DNA from: Flavobacterium sp. LC2016-01
GTDB lineage: Bacteria; Bacteroidota; Bacteroidia; Flavobacteriales; Flavobacteriaceae
DNA length: 64,000 bases
Assembly: GCF_009711135.1 (NCBI RefSeq)
Contig: NZ_WMIC01000006.1
Span: 186,001 to 250,000, forward strand
Reading direction: 5' to 3'
The notes under the pieces were generated by a model that saw only the letters and a program-made list of their open reading frames with translations, did not search any database and was not told the DNA's origin. Shown here one piece after another: positions 7,182 to 16,494 of this stretch; positions within the stretch are counted from its first letter, which is position 1, and every line of letters begins with the position of its first letter. A program made the position numbers and the translations under genes.

Positions 7182-9518
7182 ATGCAGAAATATATTGACC
7201 AGCTCAACGAAGCGCAAAGACAACCCGTTCTTAAAAAAGACGGGCCAATGATTATTATTGCTGGTGCAGGTTCGGGAAAAACCCGTGTTTTAACGATTAG
7301 AATTGCCTATTTAATGGCTCAGGGTGTTGATGCGTTCAATATTTTGTCGCTGACTTTTACCAATAAAGCAGCCCGCGAGATGAAGCACAGGATTTCGGAT
7401 ATTGTGGGAGCGAGTGAAGCTAAAAATCTTTGGATGGGAACATTTCACTCGATTTTTGCACGTATCCTTCGTGCGGAATCAGATCATTTGGGATATCCTT
7501 CTAATTTCACTATTTACGATTCGCAGGATTCGGCCAGACTAATTTCTTCCATTATTAAAGAAATGCAATTAGATCGTGATATCTATAAACCAAAACAGAT
7601 TTTAGGACGTATATCTAGTTATAAGAATAGCTTGATTACAGTAAAAGCCTATTTCAATAATCCAGAATTGGTAGAAGCCGATGCTATGGCAAAAAGACCA
7701 AGATTAGGTGAAATTTATCAGCAATATGTGGAGCGCTGTTTTAAAGCCGGCGCAATGGATTTTGATGATTTGTTATTGAAAACCAATGAGTTGTTGACAC
7801 GTTTTCCGGAAGTTTTAGCTAAATATCAAGACCGTTTCCGTTATATTTTGGTTGATGAGTACCAAGATACAAATCACTCTCAATATTTGATTGTAAGGGC
7901 TTTGTCAGACAGATTTCAGAATATTTGTGTGGTTGGTGACGATGCACAGAGTATTTATGCGTTCCGTGGAGCAAACATTAATAACATTTTGAATTTCCAG
8001 AAGGATTATGAAGGTGTTGTAATGTTTCGTCTAGAGCAGAATTATCGTTCAACACGAAATATTGTTGAAGCGGCAAATACGGTTATGGAGCATAATAAAA
8101 CCAAACTGGATAAAGTAGTTTGGACAGCAAATGATTTTGGACCGAAAATTAAAGTGCACCGCAGTTTAACAGATGCCGAAGAAGGTCGCTTTGTGGCAAG
8201 TACCATTTTTGAACAGAAAATGCAGAACCAGCTTCATAATGGATCTTTTGCCATTTTGTATCGTACGAATGCTCAGTCACGTGCGATGGAAGATGCGTTG
8301 AGAAAGCGTGATATTCCGTATCGAATTTATGGCGGATTGTCTTTTTATCAGCGTAAAGAGATTAAAGATGTTTTGTGTTATTTACGTTTGGTAATTAACC
8401 CAAAAGATGAAGAAGCACTAATTCGCGTGATTAATTATCCAGCGAGAGGAATTGGCGACACAACCGTAGAAAAATTGACAATTGCGGCAAATCATTACAA
8501 ACGCTCAATTTGGGAAGTAATGGTTAACATTGATAAAATTGATTTGAAACTGAATACCGGAACAAAAAACAAATTGAAAGATTTTGTGACTATGATTCAG
8601 AGTTTTCAGGTAATTGATCAGAATCAGGATGCTTTTTATTTAACGGACCATGTTGCAAAGAAGACAGGTTTGGTTCAGGAATTGAAAAAAGATGCTACTC
8701 CCGAAGGAATGGCGAAAATTCAAAATATCGAAGAACTTTTAAACGGTATTAAAGATTTTACCGAAGGACAAAGAGAAATTGATGGAGCTAGAGGAGCACT
8801 TTCTGAATTTATGGAAGATGTAGCTTTGGCAACAGATCTAGATAAAGATACAAATGATGAAGACCGAGTGGCGTTGATGACTATTCACTTAGCGAAAGGA
8901 CTTGAGTTTCCTCATGTTTTTGTGGTTGGAATGGAAGAAGATTTGTTTCCGAGTGCCATGAGTATGAGTACCAGAAGCGAATTAGAAGAAGAACGTCGAT
9001 TATTTTACGTAGCTTTAACTCGTGCGGAACATCAAGCATATTTGACTTATGCACAGTCCCGTTACCGTTGGGGGAAATTAACAGATAGTGAACCGTCACG
9101 TTTTATTGAAGAAATTGATGGTCAATTTTTAGAATATCTAACTCCCGCTGAAAGTAATTATCGTTATAAATCGCCAATTGATGGTGATATTTTTGGCGAT
9201 GTTGATAAATCAAAATTAAGACTGGCAAAACCAGTAGGAGGAACACCGCCAAAACATGTTACTGATAATAATCCGAAACCGGATTTAAATATCAGAAAAC
9301 TAAAACCAGTAACAGGAACGAATCCAAATGCTAGTGCTCCAAATTTATTTGACAGCAAATTAACTGTTGGAAATATTGTTATGCACGAGCGTTTTGGAAA
9401 AGGAGAAGTGATTAATTTAGAAGGCGTTGGAGCTGATAAAAAAGCCGAAATCAAATTTGAAGTTGGCGGAATTAAGAAACTTTTACTAAGATTTGCTAAA
9501 TTAGATGTTGTAGGGTAG
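7182..9518 (+). CDS. UvrD/PcrA-type superfamily 1A DNA helicase
   Basis: 778 aa. The ATG at 7182 is preferred because it follows an AAGGAG and the upstream in-frame TTG lies in the promoter. Walker A is AGAGSGKT (27-34), Walker B is DEYQ (225-228), and GDDAQSIYAFRG, QNYRS and the C-terminal VALMTIHLAKGLEFPHVF and FYVALTRAE blocks are all present. The C-terminal about 60 residues form a Tudor-like domain, as in PcrA. It is a 3'-5' helicase in nucleotide excision and mismatch repair and in clearing stalled polymerase. All helicase motifs look intact. Confidence 0.95.
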   Translation: MQKYIDQLNEAQRQPVLKKDGPMIIIAGAGSGKTRVLTIRIAYLMAQGVDAFNILSLTFTNKAAREMKHRISDIVGASEAKNLWMGTFHSIFARILRAESDHLGYPSNFTIYDSQDSARLISSIIKEMQLDRDIYKPKQILGRISSYKNSLITVKAYFNNPELVEADAMAKRPRLGEIYQQYVERCFKAGAMDFDDLLLKTNELLTRFPEVLAKYQDRFRYILVDEYQDTNHSQYLIVRALSDRFQNICVVGDDAQSIYAFRGANINNILNFQKDYEGVVMFRLEQNYRSTRNIVEAANTVMEHNKTKLDKVVWTANDFGPKIKVHRSLTDAEEGRFVASTIFEQKMQNQLHNGSFAILYRTNAQSRAMEDALRKRDIPYRIYGGLSFYQRKEIKDVLCYLRLVINPKDEEALIRVINYPARGIGDTTVEKLTIAANHYKRSIWEVMVNIDKIDLKLNTGTKNKLKDFVTMIQSFQVIDQNQDAFYLTDHVAKKTGLVQELKKDATPEGMAKIQNIEELLNGIKDFTEGQREIDGARGALSEFMEDVALATDLDKDTNDEDRVALMTIHLAKGLEFPHVFVVGMEEDLFPSAMSMSTRSELEEERRLFYVALTRAEHQAYLTYAQSRYRWGKLTDSEPSRFIEEIDGQFLEYLTPAESNYRYKSPIDGDIFGDVDKSKLRLAKPVGGTPPKHVTDNNPKPDLNIRKLKPVTGTNPNASAPNLFDSKLTVGNIVMHERFGKGEVINLEGVGADKKAEIKFEVGGIKKLLLRFAKLDVVG

Positions 9519-9569
9519 AAGAATAAAGAATAAAGAATAAAGAATAAAGAAAATAGATAGATATTAAGC

Positions 9570-10067
9570 ATGTTGAATAAAACGCTTTCTAAAAAGCTCA
9601 ATTTTATTGAAATTTACCAGTTTTTTGGAGGACTTGTCGGTTTATTACTAACGATTTATTTATTATTGACAACGAATCCTGGTAAATACCAAAATCCGTT
9701 TTTTATTCCCTTAATTCTCCCTTTTGTTTTTTTTGGTTTATCCATATATTCGGCATGGTTATTAAATAAGAAAAAATATTTGAAAGGATTAAATTTACTT
9801 ATCATTTTGTTATTTTTACAAATGATTGCTTTCGAATTTTATGGATTGTATTATACATCTGTAAGTGGTATTGCTATAAATTTTACTTTGGATCTTACAA
9901 ATGACACTTTTGCAGGATTTGATTTTCAACCATCACAATTTTTTTTAACATTTAATGCAAGCGATGAAGTTTTTCGTTTCAAGTTGAATTTATTTGCTTT
10001 TGGAATGTTGTTTTTTGTGTCTAAAACTATAAGGGAATTAAAGAGTAGTCTTTATTCTATTGTCTAA
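9570..10067 (+). CDS. Membrane protein of unknown function
   Basis: 165 aa with about four hydrophobic segments (roughly residues 17-33, 42-64, 73-93 and 138-152) and a polar loop between the third and fourth. No signature I recognise. It follows the helicase gene after a 51-bp AATAAAG-repeat spacer and ends 18 nt before tsaC, so it is probably cotranscribed with one of them. Confidence 0.6.
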   Translation: MLNKTLSKKLNFIEIYQFFGGLVGLLLTIYLLLTTNPGKYQNPFFIPLILPFVFFGLSIYSAWLLNKKKYLKGLNLLIILLFLQMIAFEFYGLYYTSVSGIAINFTLDLTNDTFAGFDFQPSQFFLTFNASDEVFRFKLNLFAFGMLFFVSKTIRELKSSLYSIV

Positions 10068-10085
10068 AATCTATCTTCTAAAAAA

Positions 10086-10706
10086 ATGGCTGAATTCATA
10101 AAAATATATCCAGATAAACCTAGTGAAGCTGCAATTGCAAAAGTTGTAAAAGTGCTTCAAAATGGCGGATTGGTAATTTATCCGACAGATACTGTTTATG
10201 GTTTGGGCTGTGATATTACCAATTCAAGGGCTTTAGAAAAGATTGCAAAAATAAAAGGAGTTAAGTTAGAGAAAGCAAATTTTTCGTTTATTTGTCATGA
10301 CTTAAGTAACTTATCAGATTATGTTCGTCAGATTGATACGTCGACATTCAAAATTTTGAAAAGAGCATTGCCGGGTCCTTATACTTTTATTTTGCCAGGA
10401 AATAATAATTTGCCAAAAGAGTTTAAAAAGAAAACGACAGTCGGTATTCGTGTTCCTGATAATAATATTATTTTAGAGATTGTTCGTCAACTTGGAAATC
10501 CGGTTGTTTCGACTTCGATTCGTGATGAAGATGATGTAATTGAATACACAACAGATCCAGAATTGATTTTTGAAAAATGGCAAAATCTAGTAGATTTGGT
10601 AATCGATGGAGGCTATGGTGATAATGTTGGTTCGACGATTATTGACTTGTCTGAATATGAACCAATTATTGTGAGAGAGGGTAAAGGCGATATTGGAATT
10701 TTGTAA
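10086..10706 (+). CDS. L-threonylcarbamoyladenylate synthase (TsaC/Sua5/YrdC family)
   Basis: 206 aa. The YrdC fold is seen in GGLVIYPTDTVYGLGCD near the N-terminus, LPGPYTFIL in the middle and VGIRVPDN then NPVVSTSIRDED towards the end. The enzyme makes threonylcarbamoyl-AMP from Thr, bicarbonate and ATP for tRNA t6A37. It is the short form without the Sua5 C-terminal domain. The partner TsaE is encoded at 22413-22820. The usual KRP nucleotide-binding segment reads KGVKLEKANFSF, a lineage variant. It could be a YciO-type paralogue rather than the essential TsaC. Confidence 0.85.
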   Translation: MAEFIKIYPDKPSEAAIAKVVKVLQNGGLVIYPTDTVYGLGCDITNSRALEKIAKIKGVKLEKANFSFICHDLSNLSDYVRQIDTSTFKILKRALPGPYTFILPGNNNLPKEFKKKTTVGIRVPDNNIILEIVRQLGNPVVSTSIRDEDDVIEYTTDPELIFEKWQNLVDLVIDGGYGDNVGSTIIDLSEYEPIIVREGKGDIGIL

Positions 10707-10840
10707 AAAAAAACTGAAATTGTATAAAAGTTAAAAAATAATCCCTAACTTTAGTATAGTTAAAATTTAGTTAGTTGATTAAAAATAATGCTATTCTTGA
10801 TTTATATTTAATTGGTTATTAAAAAAATTAAGGATACATA

Positions 10841-10865
10841 AAAGCAGGTCGTAAGACCTGCTTTT
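10841..10865. terminator. Rho-independent terminator
   Basis: AAAGCAGGTC (10841-10850), GTAA loop, GACCTGCTTT, then T-run: a 10-bp perfect stem between convergent tsaC and the OmpA-type gene. Confidence 0.85.
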
Positions 10866-10893
10866 TCTGTTTTTATGATATGTAAAACAAGGA

Positions 10894-11727
10894 TTATTTA
10901 GCTTGTTTTTTCATTTCTTTTTCAATCATATCGTAGAATTGATCGATTTTTGGCATAACAACAATACGAGTTCTTCTGTTACGAGCTTTGTTGTCTGGAG
11001 TATCATTTGCAACTAATGGTACATATGAACTTCTACCAGCTGCAATTAATTTAGCAGGATTAACACCAAGATCGTTTGTTAATACACGAACGATAGAAGT
11101 AGAACGTTTAACACTTAAATCCCAGTTGTCTAACAAAACTCCGTTGCTTTTGTAAGGAACATCATCTGTGTGCCCTTCAACCATACATTCAAAATCAGGT
11201 TTGTCATTTACAACTTTTGCAACTTTAGCTAAAACAGATTTTGCTTTGTCACTTACGTCATAACTTCCGCTTTTGAATAACAATTTATCAGCGATAGAAA
11301 TAAATACAACTCCTTTTTCAACATTGATTTCGATATCTGGATCGTTGATTCCAACTGCTCCTTTTAAACTTGTAACTAATGCTAAAGTTACACTGTCTTT
11401 TTTCGTAAGAGCATCTTGAAGTCTTGAGATTTTCAAATCTTTCTCTTTTAAGCTTTCTAGAGATTTTTCAAGGTTTTCAGCTCCTTTAGTAGTTAAAACC
11501 GTTAAATCTTTTGAACTGTTGATTAAGTCTTGATTGTGTTGTTTGTAGCTTTCAGCTGTAGCAGCTAAACCAGCTTTTTCTTCTAAACAAGAATTTAATT
11601 TAACAGTGCAAGAGTTTAATAAATCTTGGGTCTCTTTGTTCTTAGCTTCAAGTGCTGCGTATTGTTTTTTCGATACACACGAAGTTAAGGCCATTAATAC
11701 TGATAGTGCGATAACTATTTTTCTCAT
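10894..11727 (-). CDS. OmpA-family lipoprotein with peptidoglycan-binding domain
   Basis: 277 aa. Lipoprotein signal MRKIVIALSVLMALTSC with Cys17 as the lipidation site. Then a long charged coiled-coil (about 25-110), rich in Lys/Glu, and a C-terminal OmpA/MotB domain containing VEGHTDDVPY, DLSVKRSTSIVRVL, GRSSYVPL and the NRRTRIVVMP tail. It probably tethers the outer membrane to peptidoglycan. It has its own promoter overlapping the end of the glycosyltransferase gene. The coiled-coil-plus-OmpA layout recurs in Bacteroidota. Confidence 0.9.
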   Translation of the reverse strand: MRKIVIALSVLMALTSCVSKKQYAALEAKNKETQDLLNSCTVKLNSCLEEKAGLAATAESYKQHNQDLINSSKDLTVLTTKGAENLEKSLESLKEKDLKISRLQDALTKKDSVTLALVTSLKGAVGINDPDIEINVEKGVVFISIADKLLFKSGSYDVSDKAKSVLAKVAKVVNDKPDFECMVEGHTDDVPYKSNGVLLDNWDLSVKRSTSIVRVLTNDLGVNPAKLIAAGRSSYVPLVANDTPDNKARNRRTRIVVMPKIDQFYDMIEKEMKKQAK

Positions 11728-11756
11728 AGGTATTATATTTAATTAAACGTTGATTA

Positions 11757-11764
11757 CAAATTTA
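11757..11764 (-). promoter_or_regulatory. Putative -7 box TAAATTTG of the OmpA-type gene
   Basis: Exact TAnnTTTG match on the minus strand, 29 nt upstream of the ATG at 11727. It overlaps the stop codon of the upstream glycosyltransferase gene. Confidence 0.55.
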
Positions 11765-12781
11765 GTTTTTAATATTTTGATTACTGTTAAAGATTTCTTT
11801 AAAAACCAGTAATTTCTTTATGTAATACAGGTAAACGATACTTTTTACGGTATAGTATTGCTGTATTTGAAAATCTTTTCTTTTTTTAAGATATTTTAAA
11901 GATAGGCAATAAAAAGAGAAATGTGCTTTTAAAATGGCAAAAGTATGGCTGAATTTCCCCTGCGTAAGAAAACGGATACCAGCAATTCCGTCTAAAATCA
12001 TTCGAAGAAAAATGACCCAGAATAATCCTCTTTTTGGTAGGTTTTTGACAAGCATTAATAGGGAATTTCTAAAATTCAAATATGTTTTTTTAGGATTTCC
12101 CTGTTGCAGTGTTGCACCGCCAACATGATATACCAAAGACTGATAATTATACTTAATAATGTGTCCTTCATTCAAAGCACGCCAGCATAAATCAATTTCT
12201 TCTTGATGTGCAAAAAAGCTCTCGTCAAAACCGCCTAGTTCATGAAACACGTTTTTTCGGATAAAAAAACAAGCGCCTGAAGCCCAGAACAATTCACAAT
12301 TATCATCATATTGTCTGTTATCTTTTTCAATAGTTTCAAAGACTCTTCCTCTGCAGAATGGAAAACCAAATTTATCAATGAAACCGCCGGCGGCACCAGC
12401 GTACTCAAAATATTCTTTGTTTTTAAAATCAAGGATTTTCGGCTGAATAATTCCGGTTTGCTTTTCATTATCAAAATTCTCAAGAATTGGCTTAAGCCAA
12501 TCTTTGGTCACTTCAATATCTGAATTGACTAACGCATAAATTTCAGCATCAATATGTTTCAAAGCATCATTATAGCCTTTTGCAAAGCCATAATTGCCAG
12601 TGTTTTTTACAATTTTAACTGTAGGGAAATTTTGCTGAACAAATTCAACTGAATTATCTGTAGAATCATTATCGGCAACATATATTGTCGCTCCTTCTGA
12701 AAATTGGATAACAGATGGTAAAAACTGCTCCAGCAATTTTACTCCGTTCCAATTTAAAATGACAACTGCTATTTTATCCAA
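11762..12781 (-). CDS. Glycosyltransferase family 2
   Basis: 339 aa. GT-A fold: AVVILNWNG at residues 5-13, then VADNDSTDNS and NTGNYGFAKGYNDAL. The metal-binding DxD equivalent is NSDIEV. An acceptor-site block reads SGACFFIRKNVF with GGFDESFFAHQEEIDLCWR. The tail has hydrophobic stretches. This is the rhamnosyltransferase-like (WbbL) group that adds sugars to surface polysaccharide or O-antigen from nucleotide sugars. The donor is unknown. It lies 20 nt after the HsdR_N gene, with which it could be transcribed. Confidence 0.88.
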   Translation of the reverse strand: MDKIAVVILNWNGVKLLEQFLPSVIQFSEGATIYVADNDSTDNSVEFVQQNFPTVKIVKNTGNYGFAKGYNDALKHIDAEIYALVNSDIEVTKDWLKPILENFDNEKQTGIIQPKILDFKNKEYFEYAGAAGGFIDKFGFPFCRGRVFETIEKDNRQYDDNCELFWASGACFFIRKNVFHELGGFDESFFAHQEEIDLCWRALNEGHIIKYNYQSLVYHVGGATLQQGNPKKTYLNFRNSLLMLVKNLPKRGLFWVIFLRMILDGIAGIRFLTQGKFSHTFAILKAHFSFYCLSLKYLKKRKDFQIQQYYTVKSIVYLYYIKKLLVFKEIFNSNQNIKN

Positions 12782-12801
12782 AAGTTCTTAAATTATTTAT
12801 T

Positions 12802-13254
12802 TTAATGGTTTTCTTTATAATCAGGCAGACTTCTTAAAAACTCATATTTTTCGTTTTCAAAATCCATTTGACAATAAAAATGGTTTAGTCCGTTTGTGAC
12901 ATTCAAAAACCGTGCCTGCATTGTCATGTTATAACGTGCAATTTGATCAAAAGTTGCCTGAGATATTTTTACCTCGGGAGCTTTACACTCTACCAGTATA
13001 TGTATAGAGCCGTCAGGATTGAAAACTACAACATCATATCTTTTTCTTAATCCGTTGACTTTTAAAACTTTCTCTACATTTATCAGCGATTTTGGGTATT
13101 TTTTTTCGTTCATCAAATAATGAACAACATGCTGTCGAACCCATTCTTCTGGGGTAAGAATGATGAATTTTTTTCTGATTTCATCAAAAATAGACACTTT
13201 ATTTTCGCTATTTTTGAATCGGAAAGTGTAAACTGGGAAATTAAGTTTAAGCAT
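12802..13254 (-). CDS. Stand-alone HsdR N-terminal domain protein (PD-(D/E)XK nuclease-like)
   Basis: 150 aa. The core reads RKRYDVVVF then ILVECKAPEV: the D...ExK arrangement of the PD-(D/E)XK nuclease fold as found in the N-terminal domain of type I restriction HsdR subunits (HSDR_N). No helicase domain follows and there are no hsdS/hsdM genes nearby, so this is a single-domain protein, not a restriction system. Such short proteins are common in Bacteroidota, with no role I can name. It is divergent from holA across a hairpin-rich spacer. Confidence 0.78.
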   Translation of the reverse strand: MLKLNFPVYTFRFKNSENKVSIFDEIRKKFIILTPEEWVRQHVVHYLMNEKKYPKSLINVEKVLKVNGLRKRYDVVVFNPDGSIHILVECKAPEVKISQATFDQIARYNMTMQARFLNVTNGLNHFYCQMDFENEKYEFLRSLPDYKENH

Positions 13255-13272
13255 AAAGCAAAAATATAAAAT

Positions 13273-13338
13273 AGTTTCAGGTTTCAGGTTTAAAGTTTCA
13301 AGATTTGAAGCCAGAACCTGAAACTTTAAACTTGAAAC
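13273..13338. repeat. Inverted-repeat spacer (family F)
   Basis: GTTTAAAGTTTCA (13288-13300) and its exact complement (13319-13331) form a 13-bp stem, extended by GTTTCAGG / CTTGAAAC words outside. A related hairpin is at 51951-51975. It fills the divergent gap between the HsdR_N gene and holA. Confidence 0.65.
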
Positions 13339-13349
13339 AAAAATATTTA

Positions 13350-14354
13350 ATGGACGAAGTAGTAAAAATTGTTAATGATATCAAAGCAGGAAATATTAAG
13401 CCAATTTATTTTTTAATGGGGGAAGAACCTTATTATATAGATAAACTAGCTGAATATATTGAAGGGAATATTCTTGCTGAAGAAGAGAAAGGTTTTAACC
13501 AGACAGTTTTATACGGAAGAGATGTTTCTATTGAAGATATTGTTTCAACGGCCAAGCGCTATCCTATGATGGCTGACCGTCAAGTTGTTATTGTAAAAGA
13601 AGCCCAAGATTTGTCCAGAAATATTGATAAACTTGAATCGTATGCCAATAATCCGATGGAAACTACGGTTTTGGTTTTTTGTTATAAATACAAAACGCTC
13701 GACAAACGTAAAAAAGTAACCAAGGTATTGGCTCAAAATGGTTTGGTTTACGAAAGTAAAAAACTATACGAAAATCAGGTAGGAGACTGGATTAAGCGTG
13801 TTCTGGCTGGAAAAAAATACACAATTGACCCAAAAGCAAATGCCATGTTGGTTGAGTTTTTAGGAACAGATTTGAGTAAAATCAATAACGAACTTGAAAA
13901 ACTGCAGATTATTTTGCCGCAGGGAACCATGATTACGCCTCAGCATATTGAGGAGAATATTGGTTTTAGCAAAGATTATAATGTATTCGAATTGCGAAAA
14001 GCAATTGGAGAACGCAATCAATTGAAAGCGTATAAGATAGCAGAAAATTTTGCGCATAATCCTAAAGAATATCCTTTAGTAATGACTACTGGATTAATAT
14101 TTGGATTCTTTGTACAGCTCTTAAAATATCATGGTTTAAAAGATAAAAATCCAAAAAACGTTGCTGCAGCAATTGGTGTAAATCCGTATTTCTTGAAAGA
14201 ATATGATTTAGCGATTAAAAATTACCCAATGCGAAAAGTAAGTCAGATTGTTGGCGCTTTGCGAGATATTGATGTTAAGAGTAAAGGAGTCGGTGCCAAT
14301 GCTTTGCCTCAATCAGATTTACTTAAAGAAATGCTATATAAAATATTTAATTAA
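13350..14354 (+). CDS. holA: DNA polymerase III subunit delta
   Basis: 334 aa from the ATG at 13350 (MDEVVKIVNDIKAG). The TTG-initiated extension to 13305 falls inside the inverted-repeat spacer and is rejected. Sequence landmarks are IKPIYFLMGEEPYYID at the start (degenerate AAA+ domain), VIVKEAQDLS and GTDLSKINNELEKL, then a helical C-terminal collar domain. HolA opens the beta sliding clamp within the clamp loader. The gene has no operon partner in sight. Confidence 0.92.
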   Translation: MDEVVKIVNDIKAGNIKPIYFLMGEEPYYIDKLAEYIEGNILAEEEKGFNQTVLYGRDVSIEDIVSTAKRYPMMADRQVVIVKEAQDLSRNIDKLESYANNPMETTVLVFCYKYKTLDKRKKVTKVLAQNGLVYESKKLYENQVGDWIKRVLAGKKYTIDPKANAMLVEFLGTDLSKINNELEKLQIILPQGTMITPQHIEENIGFSKDYNVFELRKAIGERNQLKAYKIAENFAHNPKEYPLVMTTGLIFGFFVQLLKYHGLKDKNPKNVAAAIGVNPYFLKEYDLAIKNYPMRKVSQIVGALRDIDVKSKGVGANALPQSDLLKEMLYKIFN

Positions 14355-14419
14355 GCCGTAATAATTCACGATATTTGCCTTTCTAAAAATTAATCAGATT
14401 AAAAAATAATTACACAATT

Positions 14420-14602
14420 ATGGGAATGAATAAAAATACCGTTTTAGGATGGGCTACTTTTATAATGGTACTTATGGGATTGTTGCTTATAGGTCTTGGA
14501 ATCTTTAGATACAGTGATGTTTCGGGATGGGGATTTGCTGCTGTTGGAGTTGGTTTTTTAGCTAATGCATGGGTATTCAATGCTTTAAAAGGCAGGGTTT
14601 AA
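14420..14602 (+). CDS. Small membrane protein (CAL67264-family-like)
   Basis: 60 aa with two hydrophobic segments (about 9-29 and 36-55) separated by RYSDVSGWG. From memory it resembles the short Bacteroidota proteins annotated as the CAL67264 family, whose function is unknown. It lies between holA and the ABC-F gene, 65 nt and 70 nt away. Confidence 0.65.
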   Translation: MGMNKNTVLGWATFIMVLMGLLLIGLGIFRYSDVSGWGFAAVGVGFLANAWVFNALKGRV

Positions 14603-14672
14603 TTTTTTCAATAATAAATGCAAAAATCTTTTGCAACGTATCTAATTAAATAATTAAAATAAAATATAGAAA

Positions 14673-16364
14673 ATGTCAGACGATAAGAAAGTAATTTTCT
14701 CAATGCAGAAATTGAGTAAAACCTATCAGGGAGCAGACAAGCCGGTGCTTAAAAACATTTATTTGAGTTTCTTTTATGGAGCAAAAATTGGTATTTTGGG
14801 ACTTAACGGTTCTGGAAAATCTTCTCTTTTAAAAATTATTGCAGGAGTTGATAAAAATTATCAAGGTGATGTAGTTTTTCAGCCTGGTTATACTGTCGGT
14901 TACTTAGAGCAAGAACCAATTCTTGATGATTCTAAAACAGTAATCGAAATTGTTCGTGAAGGAGCAGCTGAGACTATGGCTGTTTTAGAAGAATACAATC
15001 AGATAAATGATTTATTTGGTCTTGAAGAAAATTACTCAGATCCAGATAAAATGGATAAATTGATGGACCGCCAGGCAGCATTACAAGATAAAATTGATGC
15101 ACTTGGCGCTTGGGAAATCGATACGAAATTAGAAATTGCAATGGATGCTTTGCGTACGCCTGAAGGTGATACGCCAATTAAAAACCTTTCTGGAGGTGAG
15201 CGTCGTCGTGTAGCATTATGTCGTTTGTTATTGCAGCAGCCTGATGTATTGTTACTTGATGAGCCAACCAACCACCTTGATGCTGAGTCTGTACTTTGGT
15301 TAGAGCAGCATTTAGCGCAATATGCAGGAACTGTAATCGCTGTAACGCACGATAGATATTTCCTTGACAATGTTGCAGGATGGATTTTAGAGTTGGATAG
15401 AGGAGAAGGTATTCCATGGAAAGGAAATTATTCTTCTTGGTTAGATCAAAAATCAAGCCGTATGGCTCAGGAAGAAAAAGTAGCTTCTAAACGTAGAAAA
15501 ACTTTAGAGCGCGAGTTGGAATGGGTTCGTCAAGGCGCAAAAGGCCGTCAAACCAAACAAAAAGCACGTTTACAGAACTACGACAAATTATTAAATGAAG
15601 ATCAAAAACAACTAGATGAGAATTTAGAGATCTACATTCCTAATGGTCCACGTTTAGGAACTAATGTAATTGAAGCTAAAAATGTTGCAAAAGCTTTTGG
15701 TGAAAAATTACTTTATGATAATTTGAATTTTACATTGCCACAAGCCGGAATTGTTGGAATTATCGGGCCAAACGGTGCTGGTAAATCTACCATTTTTAAA
15801 ATGATTATGGGAGAGCAAGCTACTGACAGCGGCGAATTTTCAGTTGGTGAAACTGTGAAAATTGCTTATGTAGATCAGTCTCACTCTAATATTGATCCAA
15901 ATAAATCGATTTGGGAAAACTTTGCAGACGGTCAGGAATTAGTAATGATGGGCGGAAAGCAGGTGAACTCAAGAGCTTATTTATCACGTTTCAACTTTGG
16001 TGGTGGTGAGCAAAATAAAAAAGTTTCAATGTTGTCAGGTGGAGAACGTAACCGTTTGCACTTAGCAATGACTTTGAAAGAAGAAGGAAATGTACTTTTA
16101 CTGGATGAGCCAACGAATGACCTTGACGTAAATACGCTTCGTGCACTAGAAGAAGGTTTAGAAAATTTTGCTGGTTGTGCTGTAATTATTTCTCACGACA
16201 GATGGTTCTTAGATAGAATTTGTACGCACATTTTAGCCTTTGAAGGAGATTCTGAAGTTTATTTCTTTGAAGGAAGTTTCTCTGATTATGAAGAAAATAA
16301 AAAGAAACGTCTTGGTGGTGATTTAACTCCAAAACGTTTGAAATACAGAAAATTGATTAGATAA
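14673..16364 (+). CDS. ettA: ABC-F translational ATPase, EttA-like
   Basis: 563 aa, the usual EttA length. Two ABC domains: Walker A GLNGSGKS (43-50) and GPNGAGKS, with signatures LSGGERRRVALCRLLL and LSGGERNRLHLAM and Walker B LLLDEPTNHLD / LLLDEPTNDLD. The linker between them holds the basic RQGAKGRQTKQKARL segment that contacts ribosome and tRNA. There are no membrane segments. EttA binds the ribosomal E site and gates elongation according to energy state. The start is well supported by homology. Confidence 0.93.
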   Translation: MSDDKKVIFSMQKLSKTYQGADKPVLKNIYLSFFYGAKIGILGLNGSGKSSLLKIIAGVDKNYQGDVVFQPGYTVGYLEQEPILDDSKTVIEIVREGAAETMAVLEEYNQINDLFGLEENYSDPDKMDKLMDRQAALQDKIDALGAWEIDTKLEIAMDALRTPEGDTPIKNLSGGERRRVALCRLLLQQPDVLLLDEPTNHLDAESVLWLEQHLAQYAGTVIAVTHDRYFLDNVAGWILELDRGEGIPWKGNYSSWLDQKSSRMAQEEKVASKRRKTLERELEWVRQGAKGRQTKQKARLQNYDKLLNEDQKQLDENLEIYIPNGPRLGTNVIEAKNVAKAFGEKLLYDNLNFTLPQAGIVGIIGPNGAGKSTIFKMIMGEQATDSGEFSVGETVKIAYVDQSHSNIDPNKSIWENFADGQELVMMGGKQVNSRAYLSRFNFGGGEQNKKVSMLSGGERNRLHLAMTLKEEGNVLLLDEPTNDLDVNTLRALEEGLENFAGCAVIISHDRWFLDRICTHILAFEGDSEVYFFEGSFSDYEENKKKRLGGDLTPKRLKYRKLIR

Positions 16365-16385
16365 TAAAAATCTAAATTTTCAATA

Positions 16386-16427
16386 AAAAAATCCCAAATT
16401 CCTGATTTACCGGAGTTTGGGATTTTT
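16386..16427. terminator. Rho-independent terminator
   Basis: AAATCCCAAA paired with TTTGGGATTT (stem extended by A/T pairs) and a T-run, between convergent ettA and the DCC-family gene. Confidence 0.8.
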
Positions 16428-16494
16428 ATTTTATATGTTTCAATTGTGAAAATTCTCCTTCGTCGAAATGAGAATATTGTGAAAATTAAAATTT

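Noticed and set aside
9164-9601. Minus-strand 145-aa ORF over the helicase 3' end
   Set aside because: Overlaps the conserved helicase C-terminus; low-complexity Ser/Pro/Phe text typical of an antisense shadow.
10707-10893. Possible small RNA ending at the 10841 terminator
   Set aside because: A TAACTTTA box and the strong hairpin would fit, but the terminator is fully explained by the convergent genes and no conserved structure was seen.
15032-15456. Two long minus-strand ORFs inside ettA
   Set aside because: They mirror the conserved ABC motifs of ettA and have no start signals or recognisable product.
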